Below are positions 21,838-29,230 of a DNA stretch of 45,959 nt, one piece after another. How positions within the stretch are numbered: the stretch's first letter is position 1; each line of letters opens with the position of its first letter. The DNA comes from a virus. The position numbers and the translations under genes were made by a program. The notes beneath the pieces were generated by a model. It searched no databases, was not told the origin of the DNA, and worked only from the letters and a program-made list of their open reading frames with translations. The DNA is taken from positions 1 to 45,959 of IMG/VR virus record IMGVR_UViG_3300034104_003538, one strand, 5' to 3'.

Positions 21838-22364
21838 GCCGGTCTCCCATAGAAGTGCGGGAAGCCCGAGATGCGCCCATCGAACATATACCAGCAGCAA
21901 TTATCCTTCCCTGCCATGTCGCTGTCCTCGATCCACTTCACGCGCCCGACCGATACGATCCGGCGGCAATAGGGGAGGTAGGGTGTCGCCTGCCGCGTGT
22001 GCATCCAATCAGCATCGAACAGCAGCCACGTTGGGGCCAGCGCCATCCCTCGCTGGATAATCTGATGCAGCGGCGTGCGGTCCCACGGCGGGTTAGTGAT
22101 GATCATCTGCGCCGTGCCGATGTCCGCTTGCGTCATGAACGATGCATCGCCCAGCTTGATATCATCGCGCCTCGGCTCGACATCAAAGGCAGCCACGCAT
22201 TTGTGGCCCTCGGCTTCCAGCATATCGATCAACCGGCCATTGCCACCGCACGGCTCAGCGAAGTCCACCCGTGGCGGCAAATGGCGCAGCAGCGGCTTCA
22301 GCGCGGCATATGGCGTTGGATAGAAATCGAGCCTCTTGCGTTCAAAGTCACTTCTCTTCCCCAT
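21834..22364 (-). CDS. DNA adenine-methyltransferase-like protein
   Basis: The 176-aa protein carries DFYPTPYAALKPLLRH, then FAEPCGGNGRLIDMLEAEGH (SAM-binding loop), FDVEPRRDD and the catalytic-type motif ITNPPWDR. NPPW with FYPTP is the signature of phage N6-adenine methyltransferases of the EcoRI/Dam-like kind. It may protect phage DNA from host restriction or mimic host methylation. Target-recognition parts look short, so specificity cannot be read. It lies in the same arm as RusA and Cro. ATG at 22364 overlaps the RusA gene end by 17 bases. Confidence 0.85.
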   Translation of the reverse strand: MGKRSDFERKRLDFYPTPYAALKPLLRHLPPRVDFAEPCGGNGRLIDMLEAEGHKCVAAFDVEPRRDDIKLGDASFMTQADIGTAQMIITNPPWDRTPLHQIIQRGMALAPTWLLFDADWMHTRQATPYLPYCRRIVSVGRVKWIEDSDMAGKDNCCWYMFDGRISGFPHFYGRPA

Positions 22365-22710
22365 TTGTTAGCTCCTCTAAAATAACCTCACACGGGGGGC
22401 CGTCATCGACCCATTTGATTTCTATGTGTTCACAGTTTTTGTCGTTCTTGATCACACCGGCATGCTGCAAACAATCGAGAACCGCTTTCAAAAGATTGTC
22501 GATATCGCGATGACGCTTGTCGGGGCGAACAACATTCACGATGATTCGAAACTGCCCAGCAATCTTGCGCGTACCCGCTTGCCTTCGCGCTTCCCACGCA
22601 GATTCACTACGCCATGCCTCGTAGTCCGCCGACCGATAAACCTTACCTTTCCCCGCTCTCCACAGGCGGTTTAGTGACGGCGGAAAGGGCAAACTCACGG
22701 TTATCTGCAT
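22348..22710 (-). CDS. rusA: RusA-type Holliday junction resolvase
   Basis: The 120-aa protein begins MQITVSLPFPPSLNRLWRAG and contains the RusA active-site region RPDKRHRDIDNLLKAVLDCL followed by GVIKNDKNCEHI, with the expected aspartates in RHRDIDN and KNDKN. The length matches the family. It would cut four-way junctions left by recombination-dependent replication. ATG at 22710 has GAGG 8 bases upstream; an apparent longer reading from 22938 would cover two other genes and is rejected. Confidence 0.92.
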   Translation of the reverse strand: MQITVSLPFPPSLNRLWRAGKGKVYRSADYEAWRSESAWEARRQAGTRKIAGQFRIIVNVVRPDKRHRDIDNLLKAVLDCLQHAGVIKNDKNCEHIEIKWVDDGPPCEVILEELTNGEEK

Positions 22711-22849
22711 GTTCTTCCTCGCGGGCTTTGTGCAATTCGTTCGCAATCTCGGCTTCGGTGACCTTAAAATGCTGTGCAATTTTGGTCGTGTCCATTTTTG
22801 CACGGAACATGCGCAAAATAATCCGCCGTGTGCGCTTGTCACTTTCCAT
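22643..22849 (-). CDS. Small helix-turn-helix protein
   Basis: The 68-aa protein has RRIILRMFRAKMDTTKIAQH then FKVTEAEIANELHKAREEEH, a helix-turn-helix resembling the DNA-binding part of resolvase or sigma-like proteins. It overlaps the RusA start by 68 bases and the Cro-like gene end by 11. Its basic N-terminus (ESDKRTRR) supports DNA binding. It is probably a regulator of this operon. Confidence 0.65.
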   Translation of the reverse strand: MESDKRTRRIILRMFRAKMDTTKIAQHFKVTEAEIANELHKAREEEHADNREFALSAVTKPPVESGER

Positions 22850-23030
22850 AAATGTCCGGCCTCAACAAAGTGCGCGAGATCTTCGTCTCTTTCGCAATCT
22901 GCTTCACATACTTCAACGGGATCTGCTGCCATTGCCACACGGCTTGCCTCGATATACCGAGGATGGCGGCCAGCGCTCCAGCGCCGCCGTAAGCCTTAAA
23001 CACGTTCACCACGACCTTTGACCGGCGCAT
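22839..23030 (-). CDS. Cro/YdaS-like repressor
   Basis: The 63-aa protein begins MRRSKVVVNVFKAYGGAGAL and continues AAILGISRQAVWQWQQIPLK, the HTH of YdaS/Cro-type regulators, then YVKQIAKETKISRTLLRPDI. ATG at 23030 follows GGGGAG with 6-base spacing and is chosen over an upstream in-frame start at 23093 that would overlap the promoters. It lies directly next to the interleaved promoters at 23040-23093 and is probably the switch protein binding there. Confidence 0.85.
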   Translation of the reverse strand: MRRSKVVVNVFKAYGGAGALAAILGISRQAVWQWQQIPLKYVKQIAKETKISRTLLRPDIYGK

Positions 23031-23039
23031 CGCTCTCCC

Positions 23040-23093
23040 CGTCAATTCACGACTTGACGGTCGTTTATAGATCGGGTTATGGTTCGCCGTCAA
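23040..23093. promoter_or_regulatory. Interleaved divergent promoters with three TTGACGG sites
   Basis: Plus strand: TTGACG (23054-23059), 17 bases, TTATGG (23077-23082), driving the Erf operon. Minus strand: TTGACG (23093-23088), 18 bases, TATAAA (23069-23064), driving the Cro arm. The two promoters occupy the same 40 bases, so they cannot be bound at once. A third heptamer TTGACGG reads on the minus strand at 23045-23039, and with the plus-strand box makes CGTCAA-N8-TTGACG. The three heptamers are candidates for the Cro-like operator. Confidence 0.7.
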
Positions 23094-23117
23094 ATTTGCT
23101 CAAACGAGGTATCTCAA

Positions 23118-23732
23118 ATGAAGACAACCGAACAAATCGGCGCATTGGCCGCCGCCCTTGCTAAAGCTCAAGGCGAGCTGAAGAACATCGAGAAGGGCAA
23201 GATCAACACGCACTTCAAAACGAAATATGCCGATATCGCCGATGGCCTCGACGTGGTGCGCCCAGTGCTGTCAAAGCACGGCATCGCGATCATTCAAGCC
23301 ACCGATATGAACCCCGATACGGGGATCTTCTTCCTCACCACCCGCCTCGTCCACACGTCCGGCGAGTGGGTCGAATCAATCTATCCGCTGCCAGTGGGCA
23401 AGGCGCAGGAACAGGGCTCGGCCATCACCTATGCCCGCCGCTACAGCCTCTTCTCGATGGTCGGCGTTGCTGGCACCAACGAAGACGATGACGGCAATGC
23501 AGCCAACGCAGCACCGGCAGCGCCCGCAAAGGCCCCGCCGAAGCCGAAGGTCAATAACGTCAACAAAGAGACCTTGCTGACCGAGGCAAAGCAAGTGGCC
23601 GCCGAGGGCACCGATGCCTTGCGCGAATGGTGGACCGGTCTGCCGCAAGCGGAACGTGCATCGCTGACGCAAGAAGAGATCGCTGACCTCAAAAATTCAG
23701 CAGCTCAAGCCAGCGCAGGGGATGCAGAATAA
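23118..23732 (+). CDS. erf: Erf-family single-strand annealing recombinase
   Basis: The 204-aa protein matches the ERF family: MKTTEQIGALAAALAKAQGE, INTHFKTKYADIADGLDVVR (the FKxKYAxLxD motif), PVLSKHGIAIIQATDMN, LPVGKAQEQGSAITYARRYS and LFSMVGVAGTNEDDDGNAA. A flexible Ala/Pro linker and a charged C-terminal helical part follow, the usual arrangement. It anneals complementary single strands and works with the exonuclease encoded next. ATG at 23118 has GAGG upstream. It is the first gene of the recombination operon. Confidence 0.93.
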   Translation: MKTTEQIGALAAALAKAQGELKNIEKGKINTHFKTKYADIADGLDVVRPVLSKHGIAIIQATDMNPDTGIFFLTTRLVHTSGEWVESIYPLPVGKAQEQGSAITYARRYSLFSMVGVAGTNEDDDGNAANAAPAAPAKAPPKPKVNNVNKETLLTEAKQVAAEGTDALREWWTGLPQAERASLTQEEIADLKNSAAQASAGDAE

Positions 23733-24355
23733 TGGAACAGCGCACCGACGAATGGTTCAAAGAGCGGCTCGGGAAAGTCACGGCCTCCCGCGTTGCTGAC
23801 GTGATCGCTCGCACTAAGAGCGGCTACAGCACGTCGCGCGCCAACTATATGGCGGAATTGATTTGCGAGAGACTGACGGGGGTGAGGGGAGACACCTTCC
23901 AGTCTGCCGCAATATTGTGGGGAGTGGAGCAGGAAGCTAACGCCCGGACGGCCTATGAGGTCAGCACGGGTGCTCTAGTGGTCGAAACCGGCTTCATTCC
24001 CCACAAGCGAATCAATCTGTCGGGGGCGTCTCCGGACGGCCTCGTCGGCGAGGATGGGCTGGTCGAGATCAAGTGCCCTATCACGGCCACGCATATCGAG
24101 ACGCTCCTTGGCGGCTCTGTTCCCGGCAAGTACATCACACAGATGCAGTGGCAGATGGCCTGCACGGGCCGCCAGTGGTGTGATTTCGTGTCCTACGACC
24201 CGCGCCTACCCGACAACATGCAGCTGTTCATCAAGCGTGTGCCGCGCGATGCAGTCATGATTGATCAGCTCGAAACCGAAGTGCTCACGTTCCTTGACGA
24301 GCTGGATTGGAAGATCCGCGATCTCAAAAATCAGTATGGAGAGACAAATGTCTGA
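23732..24355 (+). CDS. YqaJ/lambda-type exonuclease
   Basis: The 207-aa protein begins MEQRTDEWFKERLGKVTASR, typical of YqaJ recombinases, with an early acidic patch ILWGVEQEANARTAYE. The active site is in LSGASPDGLVGEDGLVEIKC (D102, E112, K114), followed by YITQMQWQMACTG. It resects double-strand ends 5' to 3' and loads the annealing protein. ATG overlaps the erf stop as TAATG, so the pair is translated together. Confidence 0.93.
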   Translation: MEQRTDEWFKERLGKVTASRVADVIARTKSGYSTSRANYMAELICERLTGVRGDTFQSAAILWGVEQEANARTAYEVSTGALVVETGFIPHKRINLSGASPDGLVGEDGLVEIKCPITATHIETLLGGSVPGKYITQMQWQMACTGRQWCDFVSYDPRLPDNMQLFIKRVPRDAVMIDQLETEVLTFLDELDWKIRDLKNQYGETNV

Positions 24356-24638
24356 GAAGAAACAATGGGAAACCCGTGACATGACGGGTTCGGCTTTCGT
24401 GAACCGCCGGAAGCAGAAAGATTCTCATCCCGACTATACCGGCGAGATCCGCGTGAAGGGTGAGCTATTTTGGATCAATGTGTGGCAAAAGCAGACACAG
24501 TCCGGGGACGCGTGGTTCTCCTATGGCGTGAGCCCGAAGGAAGCGCTGCCGCAACAGACAACGCCGCCAGCACCGGCAAAGCCACAAGTCCAGCAGCAAC
24601 CGGCACAGACCACGTCTGATGACGACATCCCATTCTAA
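24348..24638 (+). CDS. Putative single-strand DNA-binding protein with SSB-type tail
   Basis: The 96-aa protein begins MSEKKQWETRDMTGSAFVNR. It has a compact beta-rich centre (GEIRVKGELFWINVWQKQTQ), a Pro/Gln linker and ends TTSDDDIPF. The last six residues DDDIPF are the tip of the bacterial SSB C-terminus, which docks SSB partners. A small phage protein family of this kind is common near annealing proteins but is usually annotated hypothetical. ATG at 24348 overlaps the exonuclease end by 8 bases; an upstream reading from 24261 lies inside that gene and is rejected. Confidence 0.75.
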   Translation: MSEKKQWETRDMTGSAFVNRRKQKDSHPDYTGEIRVKGELFWINVWQKQTQSGDAWFSYGVSPKEALPQQTTPPAPAKPQVQQQPAQTTSDDDIPF

Positions 24639-25155
24639 TCCGATGGGGCTCAATGTCTTGACCCCGCGTGGGCAAGTGTCATTGGAACAGGAGCGGCGTG
24701 CCATTGAGATATGGCACAGCCACCATCCGACGCTCGTGTACAACGAGACGCCCAAGACACAGCCAGCCGCCGTCGATGCGATCCTTACGCGCGATTGCGT
24801 CTGCCGCGCGGTGGTCGAGACAAAGTGCCGCGAAATGGATTGGGACACGTTTGCTCATACGCACGATGAACAATGGCTTGTGACCTTTCGCAAAGTCTTA
24901 GGCGCGAAAGAAATCGCAGAGAAATTGTTCGTGCCGCTCATTGGGTTCTTATATCTCGTTACCGACGATCTACTGTTGTGCGCAAGAATATGGGATCCGG
25001 AAAAGGGCTGGCTGCGTACATTCACAGTCCAAAAGACCGAAACGCAAAAGAACATCAATGGCGGAAAAGCTATACGGGACAACGCTTTTATCAACATGCG
25101 AGGCTGCGAACAGTTAAGGATGAAAGATGATAGACAGCAATCTACCGATAAGTGA
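24619..25155 (+). CDS. PD-(D/E)XK nuclease-like protein
   Basis: The 178-aa protein contains AAVDAILTRDCVCRAVVETK, matching the D...(D/E)xK pattern of PD-(D/E)XK enzymes (AVDAIL followed by VVETK), plus LYLVTDDLLLCARIWD as a core sheet. No specific family is recognised, so nuclease activity is inferred from the motif alone. The start at 24619 overlaps the SSB-like gene by 20 bases; an ATG at 24643 is an alternative, and neither has a good ribosome site. It follows the SSB-like gene in the recombination operon. Confidence 0.65.
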   Translation: MTTSHSNPMGLNVLTPRGQVSLEQERRAIEIWHSHHPTLVYNETPKTQPAAVDAILTRDCVCRAVVETKCREMDWDTFAHTHDEQWLVTFRKVLGAKEIAEKLFVPLIGFLYLVTDDLLLCARIWDPEKGWLRTFTVQKTETQKNINGGKAIRDNAFINMRGCEQLRMKDDRQQSTDK

Positions 25156-25447
25156 ACAGTTTCGGATCATCGCGAAACGATGGGTCGATGCAGATTCAGC
25201 AGCTAACATGCTGGAAGAAACTAAGTCCGCATACCTCAACCAGCTCATGCTGGCGCAGGGCGACATGGCCGTCAGTAAGGCGGAGATGATCGTAAAGGGT
25301 TCTGCGGAATGGAAGGAATATGTCTCGACCACGGTCACGGCCCGCAAGGACGCGAACCTTCTCAAAGTGCAACTCGAATATATCAAAATGAAGTTCTATG
25401 AGTGGCAGAGCCACAATGCCAACAAGCGAGCGGAGATGAAGCTATGA
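25127..25447 (+). CDS. Conserved small phage protein
   Basis: The 106-aa protein is mainly helical: SEQFRIIAKRWVDADSAANM, LEETKSAYLNQLMLAQGDMA, VSKAEMIVKGSAEWKEYVST and KMKFYEWQSHNANKRAEMKL. I recall this layout from phage recombination regions, where it is of unknown function; a structural helper in DNA metabolism is possible. ATG at 25127 overlaps the previous gene by 29 bases. Confidence 0.7.
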   Translation: MIDSNLPISEQFRIIAKRWVDADSAANMLEETKSAYLNQLMLAQGDMAVSKAEMIVKGSAEWKEYVSTTVTARKDANLLKVQLEYIKMKFYEWQSHNANKRAEMKL

Positions 25448-25704
25448 CTAATATGGATGAAGACAGAGAAAACGCCATCGTTGAGATGTTCACAGCATTC
25501 GTTGAAGAGTGCGACGGCGAGAACATCATGATCACTTTCTCAGCGATTGAACGTCTCATCGTGCATCTGATCACCAATAATTGCATCAACGCACCGGCTG
25601 CGCATGAAGTCGCCGATACGTTGCATGACAACATTGGCACGATGGTAGATTCATTTGATGCCCTCGGCCTTTGCGTGTGGAACGGGAACGAGACGCTAAA
25701 TTGA
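25444..25704 (+). CDS. Small acidic protein
   Basis: The 86-aa acidic protein begins MTNMDEDRENAIVEMFTAFV and reads as helices with a central GENIMITFSAIERLIVHLIT segment, ending LGLCVWNGNETLN. ATG at 25444 overlaps the upstream stop as ATGA with GGAG upstream; an earlier in-frame start at 25402 is rejected. No family is recognised. Confidence 0.65.
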   Translation: MTNMDEDRENAIVEMFTAFVEECDGENIMITFSAIERLIVHLITNNCINAPAAHEVADTLHDNIGTMVDSFDALGLCVWNGNETLN

Positions 25705-26069
25705 CCGAGGATGTTGGCACCACAAAGCGCGGGGCCATATCGGGCCGCCGCAAGCTGGCGATATGGGAGCGAGAGCATGGCAAATGCATGGTCTGCTCAA
25801 TCAAGCTCACGCCGGGGAAATTTATCTTTGAACACGTCAGACCCCTCGGCCTTGGCGGCGAAGATACGGATGACAATATTCGCTTGACGTGTAAGGGGTG
25901 CGCCTCTGAAAAGACAAAAGCGGATATGGCTGCGATCACGAAAGCGAAACGACAGAAAGCGGCCCATCTAGGTCTGAAAAAGAGTAAGAGCCCGCTGCCT
26001 ATGGGCAGAGGATCGAAATGGAAAAAGAAGCTCGACGGTACAGTCGTGAGGAGAGATCAATGCGAGTGA
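25701..26069 (+). CDS. HNH endonuclease domain protein
   Basis: The 122-aa protein carries CMVCSIKLTPGKFIFEHVRP then LGLGGEDTDDNIRLTCKGCA, the HNH pattern with its CxxC/CxxC zinc knuckle and a histidine in FEHVRPL. A basic C-terminus (GLKKSKSPLPMGRGSKWKKK) suggests DNA binding. HNH proteins in phages act in packaging, repair or as mobile nucleases. The start is uncertain: TTG at 25701 forms a TTGA overlap with the previous stop, while TTG 25671 or GTG 25677 would add up to 10 residues. Confidence 0.8.
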   Translation: MTEDVGTTKRGAISGRRKLAIWEREHGKCMVCSIKLTPGKFIFEHVRPLGLGGEDTDDNIRLTCKGCASEKTKADMAAITKAKRQKAAHLGLKKSKSPLPMGRGSKWKKKLDGTVVRRDQCE

Positions 26070-26368
26070 TGATCACAATGAATATGCCCAACTCGTCGGG
26101 CATGCCGCTGCACAAGCTAGTCGCAGACGTTGAGGCTCAATCTATTCCCGAACTGTATGAGCTGATGTGTGAGAACGATTTCATCCTTGTGATGCAGCGC
26201 TTTCACAACCGCAACCACACCGGCGAGACCGTGTGGGAAGAAGTCGGCCCCATCATTCTCAGCACATTCCACATCGCGAAGGTGCAAGAGTACATCGAAA
26301 AGGACGGCTATGAGGATGACAATCGTCAGCCCATGCGTTCCGGCCCCCGTGTTAATTATCGTCGCTAA
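26060..26368 (+). CDS. Small protein of unknown function
   Basis: The 102-aa protein begins MRVMITMNMPNSSGMPLHKL. An alpha/beta pattern is seen (VADVEAQSIPELYELMCEND, FILVMQRFHNRNHTGETVWE, IILSTFHIAKVQEYIEKDGY). ATG at 26060 has GGAGAGA upstream and overlaps the HNH gene by 10 bases; the reading from 26018 lies inside that gene. It is unrecognised. Confidence 0.65.
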   Translation: MRVMITMNMPNSSGMPLHKLVADVEAQSIPELYELMCENDFILVMQRFHNRNHTGETVWEEVGPIILSTFHIAKVQEYIEKDGYEDDNRQPMRSGPRVNYRR

Positions 26369-26379
26369 GGAGAGTAAAC

Positions 26380-26748
26380 ATGCGCAATCTCGACGCCATC
26401 ATCAATCAACTTGCCAATGAACAGCAACGCACCGAGCATCTGCTTGTCGATGACCTCAAAGGCATCAAGAAAGAAGCTCAGCTATTCTTCGACAAGCAAG
26501 CTCGTGAATTCCAATCCTTCTATGAGCAACGGCAGAAGGAATCCGATGCTTATATGGCCCTACTGGCCACGCGGTTTGATGATCTCATCGTCCGCATTCA
26601 GCACGGCTACCCGAATGAGGAAGGCTTCCGCGAGCTGACCGAGGATCCCGTCCCGGCATTCCTCATGCGCCCGAAGGCAGCCACGGAGAATGTTCTCGCC
26701 AATATCGAAGAGATGCTGAAGGCCCCCAATGACCAGCAGCAATCTTGA
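26380..26748 (+). CDS. Coiled-coil protein
   Basis: The 122-aa protein is a long coiled coil (IINQLANEQQRTEHLLVDDL, IKKEAQLFFDKQAREFQSFY) with a less helical end (EDPVPAFLMRPKAATENVLA). ATG at 26380 follows AAGGAGAG. No function is known; it overlaps the gcrA-like gene by 20 bases. Confidence 0.65.
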   Translation: MRNLDAIINQLANEQQRTEHLLVDDLKGIKKEAQLFFDKQAREFQSFYEQRQKESDAYMALLATRFDDLIVRIQHGYPNEEGFRELTEDPVPAFLMRPKAATENVLANIEEMLKAPNDQQQS

Positions 26749-27214
26749 GAAGCGGAACAAGCAGATCGTAGCCTTATGGAATAGCGGCCACACATCGGGC
26801 GAGATTGCGGCGGCGCTGGGCATCACACGGAATGCTGTGATGGGCATCGTTCATCGCGCGCAGAAGAACGGTGAGGCTAAATCCCACACCTATGATCGCG
26901 CTAATGCTGTGAAGCCGAAGAAGCCGGAGCGCCTTCCACAAGCGCCGAAGCTAACGACCATCGCGCCGGTCAAACTGAAGAAGGAGCCGGAAATGCCGAA
27001 GCCGCCTCTTGTTCCTCCGAAGTCCCCGGAAGAAGCCGCGCACGTCGCGAAGCCGAAGCGAATCATGCAGCTCGGCATGCACGACTGCCGGTGGATCCTC
27101 CCGGACAAGCTTTATTGCGGCCAGTTTGCTGCGAAGCCTTCTGAGCCGTGGTGCAAGGAGCATCACGCCATCGTCTACCAGCGAGGCACAGCCTTCAACC
27201 GGCGGCGCGCTTAG
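26729..27214 (+). CDS. gcrA: GcrA-family cell-cycle regulator
   Basis: The 161-aa protein has the GcrA layout. The N-terminal helix-turn-helix reads IVALWNSGHTSGEIAAALGI then TRNAVMGIVHRAQKNGE; a basic Pro/Lys linker follows; the C-terminal Cys/His region is HDCRWILPDKLYCGQ and WCKEHHAIVYQRGTAFNRR. GcrA in alphaproteobacteria binds sigma70-RNA polymerase at promoters with N6-methylated GANTC sites. A phage copy could redirect the host cell-cycle programme or tune phage promoters, which is inference. ATG at 26729 lies inside the previous gene's last 20 bases. Its stop interlocks with the convergent tail-fibre stop. Confidence 0.88.
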   Translation: MTSSNLEKRNKQIVALWNSGHTSGEIAAALGITRNAVMGIVHRAQKNGEAKSHTYDRANAVKPKKPERLPQAPKLTTIAPVKLKKEPEMPKPPLVPPKSPEEAAHVAKPKRIMQLGMHDCRWILPDKLYCGQFAAKPSEPWCKEHHAIVYQRGTAFNRRRA

Positions 27215-28029
27215 CCCCAGTCGATGTAGACGCGGCCACTGGCCCCGGTGCTGACGGCGGACCCGCCGCCAGCGCCAATCACAATGGTGACCGTTTGCGT
27301 GTAGAACGTGCCACCGCCCCATACAGAGCGCGCATACCCGCCACCGCCGCCGCCGCCACCGAAAGCATTGTACTTGCCAGCGCTGTCGAAGAAGCGGAAG
27401 GACGAAGCCCCACCGCCGGGGAAGTTGCCGTTGTAGGCATAGAGCGGGGTGCCCTGCGTGGAATTCGGCGGAGAGCCCGTAGTGCCACCGCCTGCTGGCG
27501 CAGCACCACCCATGCCCCCAGCATCACCACCAAAGCCCGCTTGGCCGCCTACGTTCTGTTGGTTGCCCCCACCGGCACCGCCGCCCCCGCCGCCAGCGCC
27601 GAAGACGTTGCCGCCGAAGCGAGAGGTCTGTGCGTTGCCACCGCCTCCGCCGCCTAAGCCCGCGAGCTGTTCACCATTCGGCATGTAGACACGGCTCTCG
27701 GCCCCACCGGGGGCGCTGCCGCCAACAAGATAAGCACCACCAGCACCGCCTGCGCCCCACACTTGAATCTGTAGGAAGTTGCGGAAGAGCGGCACAACGA
27801 AATAGTAAGTTCCCGGCGACGTGTAATCGCTCGCGCCGGATCCAGCTGGGTCTGTGCCCTGCTTATTGTAAAAGTCCGACATGCTGATCGTGCCACTGTT
27901 GAAGTAGCCGAACGTCAGCGATGCGGGCTGATACCATATGGTGTTTCGGTACGCATTCAGATCATTACCACGCCCAAAGTTGGCGTTGATGTCCGACATG
28001 CTAATCGCGCCGGAGGCAGGGGTAGGCAT
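27211..28029 (-). CDS. Glycine-rich tail fibre or adhesin
   Basis: The 272-aa protein has an N-terminal module with a repeated motif (AISMSDINANFGRGNDLNAY, then GTISMSDFYNKQG), a beta linker (TYYFVVPLFRNFLQIQVWGA) and then a glycine-dominated body with runs of six to nine glycines. It ends in VTIVIGAGGGSAVSTGASGR. Such polyglycine domains form receptor-binding tips in fibre-type adhesins of T-even and related phages (family knowledge). It is coupled to the upstream S74-type fibre as TAATG. Glycine-run length changes may alter host range (inference). Confidence 0.75.
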   Translation of the reverse strand: MPTPASGAISMSDINANFGRGNDLNAYRNTIWYQPASLTFGYFNSGTISMSDFYNKQGTDPAGSGASDYTSPGTYYFVVPLFRNFLQIQVWGAGGAGGAYLVGGSAPGGAESRVYMPNGEQLAGLGGGGGGNAQTSRFGGNVFGAGGGGGGAGGGNQQNVGGQAGFGGDAGGMGGAAPAGGGTTGSPPNSTQGTPLYAYNGNFPGGGASSFRFFDSAGKYNAFGGGGGGGGYARSVWGGGTFYTQTVTIVIGAGGGSAVSTGASGRVYIDWG

Positions 28030-29219
28030 TATTTAGCCTCCAATGCTTCCACGCGCTTCGTGAGTTCTTTCACCGCTTCGACAAGGACAGCCACGATGCG
28101 GTCATAGGCGACCGACATATATTCTTCGTTCTGCTTCACAACTTCCGGCAGATCGCCGGTCAGTTGCTGCGCCACGAGGCCGATTTCTTTCTGCCCCGTA
28201 TCGATGCGCGTATACCGGTAGCCATTCATGCGATTGACGATCTCAAGCGCATTCTTGATGTTCACGAGATCTTTCTTCAGCCGCACGTCCGAATAGGCCG
28301 TGACGTTCGCAGCAGCCGTCAGATTGCCGCTGTTATCGACCGTCAGCGTCGTGAGGCTCCCAGCAGCATTCTGAACTGCAAGACAGTTCGCGGATGTCGC
28401 GCCAAGATAACCCCGGACGGTGCCGTTGTCAGACAGGATGATTTTATTCTGCGTGCTATTGGTCGAATTGACCGTGAGCGGCGAACCCGAAGAGCCGATG
28501 TTCAGCGCGCCCGTCATTGTGTCGCCAGCGCGGTTGACCGGCGTATAGCCGAGGTTCCCCGTGGCTGCCCCCGAGGCCAGCATGGCCGATGTCACACCAC
28601 CCGTAGCGATGGACAGCGTGCGGTTGGCAGATAGATCACCACCACCTTGCAATCCTGCCCCGGTTGCGATTTGCGTGGCAGAAGCTGCAGCGCCGATTCC
28701 AGCGCGAGCCGTGGCCGCATCCGTGCCGCCCGTGCCGCCGTTGGCTACTGTGACCGGCGCAACAAGCGAGATTGTGCTGCCAATGATTTGAATGCCGTTG
28801 CCAGCAATGAGAGCTGTGCGGTCATCATCGCCAAAGCGGACGTTTGATCCGTTCGACCACACAAGCGCGGCGAAGCCCTGCTGCACCACAACGCTAGTGC
28901 CGGGAGCGCCGCCAGCGGATGCAATCGTTACCGTGAAAGCGCCGGTCGTGGCGTTCGTAACGATCCAAAAGCCCGCGACGGATGCGGGCAGATAGACAAT
29001 CACGTTTGCGGACAAAAGGCCGGTAAGGTTGATATTGACGTTCTGCGCTTGCGTCTGTGTCAGCGTGACGTTCGTGTTCGTCAGAGACACACCGAATGTG
29101 CCGCCAAAGGCAGCGTCGATAATGTTCATGTCACCATTGACTGGGACGTTCCACGTATCGACGTAGTCGCCGTTTCCGGGCTTTTCGAGGTTCTTGTTCG
29201 GTGTATAGGAGCTGACCAT
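28029..29219 (-). CDS. Tail fibre with peptidase S74 chaperone domain
   Basis: The 396-aa protein begins MVSSYTPNKNLEKPGNGDYV, a tail-fibre/virion attachment start, and has beta-rich repeats in the middle. The C-terminus is an intramolecular chaperone of the peptidase S74 type: AYSDVRLKKDLVNIKNALEI, YTRIDTGQKEIGLVAQQLTG, LPEVVKQ and SVAYDRIVAVLVEAVKELTK. These domains help trimerise the fibre and are then cut off by themselves near the conserved Ser of YSDVRLK. ATG at 29219 starts the frame; it is followed by the glycine-rich fibre. Confidence 0.9.
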   Translation of the reverse strand: MVSSYTPNKNLEKPGNGDYVDTWNVPVNGDMNIIDAAFGGTFGVSLTNTNVTLTQTQAQNVNINLTGLLSANVIVYLPASVAGFWIVTNATTGAFTVTIASAGGAPGTSVVVQQGFAALVWSNGSNVRFGDDDRTALIAGNGIQIIGSTISLVAPVTVANGGTGGTDAATARAGIGAAASATQIATGAGLQGGGDLSANRTLSIATGGVTSAMLASGAATGNLGYTPVNRAGDTMTGALNIGSSGSPLTVNSTNSTQNKIILSDNGTVRGYLGATSANCLAVQNAAGSLTTLTVDNSGNLTAAANVTAYSDVRLKKDLVNIKNALEIVNRMNGYRYTRIDTGQKEIGLVAQQLTGDLPEVVKQNEEYMSVAYDRIVAVLVEAVKELTKRVEALEAK

Positions 29220-29230
29220 CGAAGCTGTCC

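Noticed and set aside
22839-23093. Temperate lifestyle from the Cro-like gene
   Set aside because: No integrase, excisionase or CI-type repressor was recognised in the window; a Cro-like protein alone does not show lysogeny.
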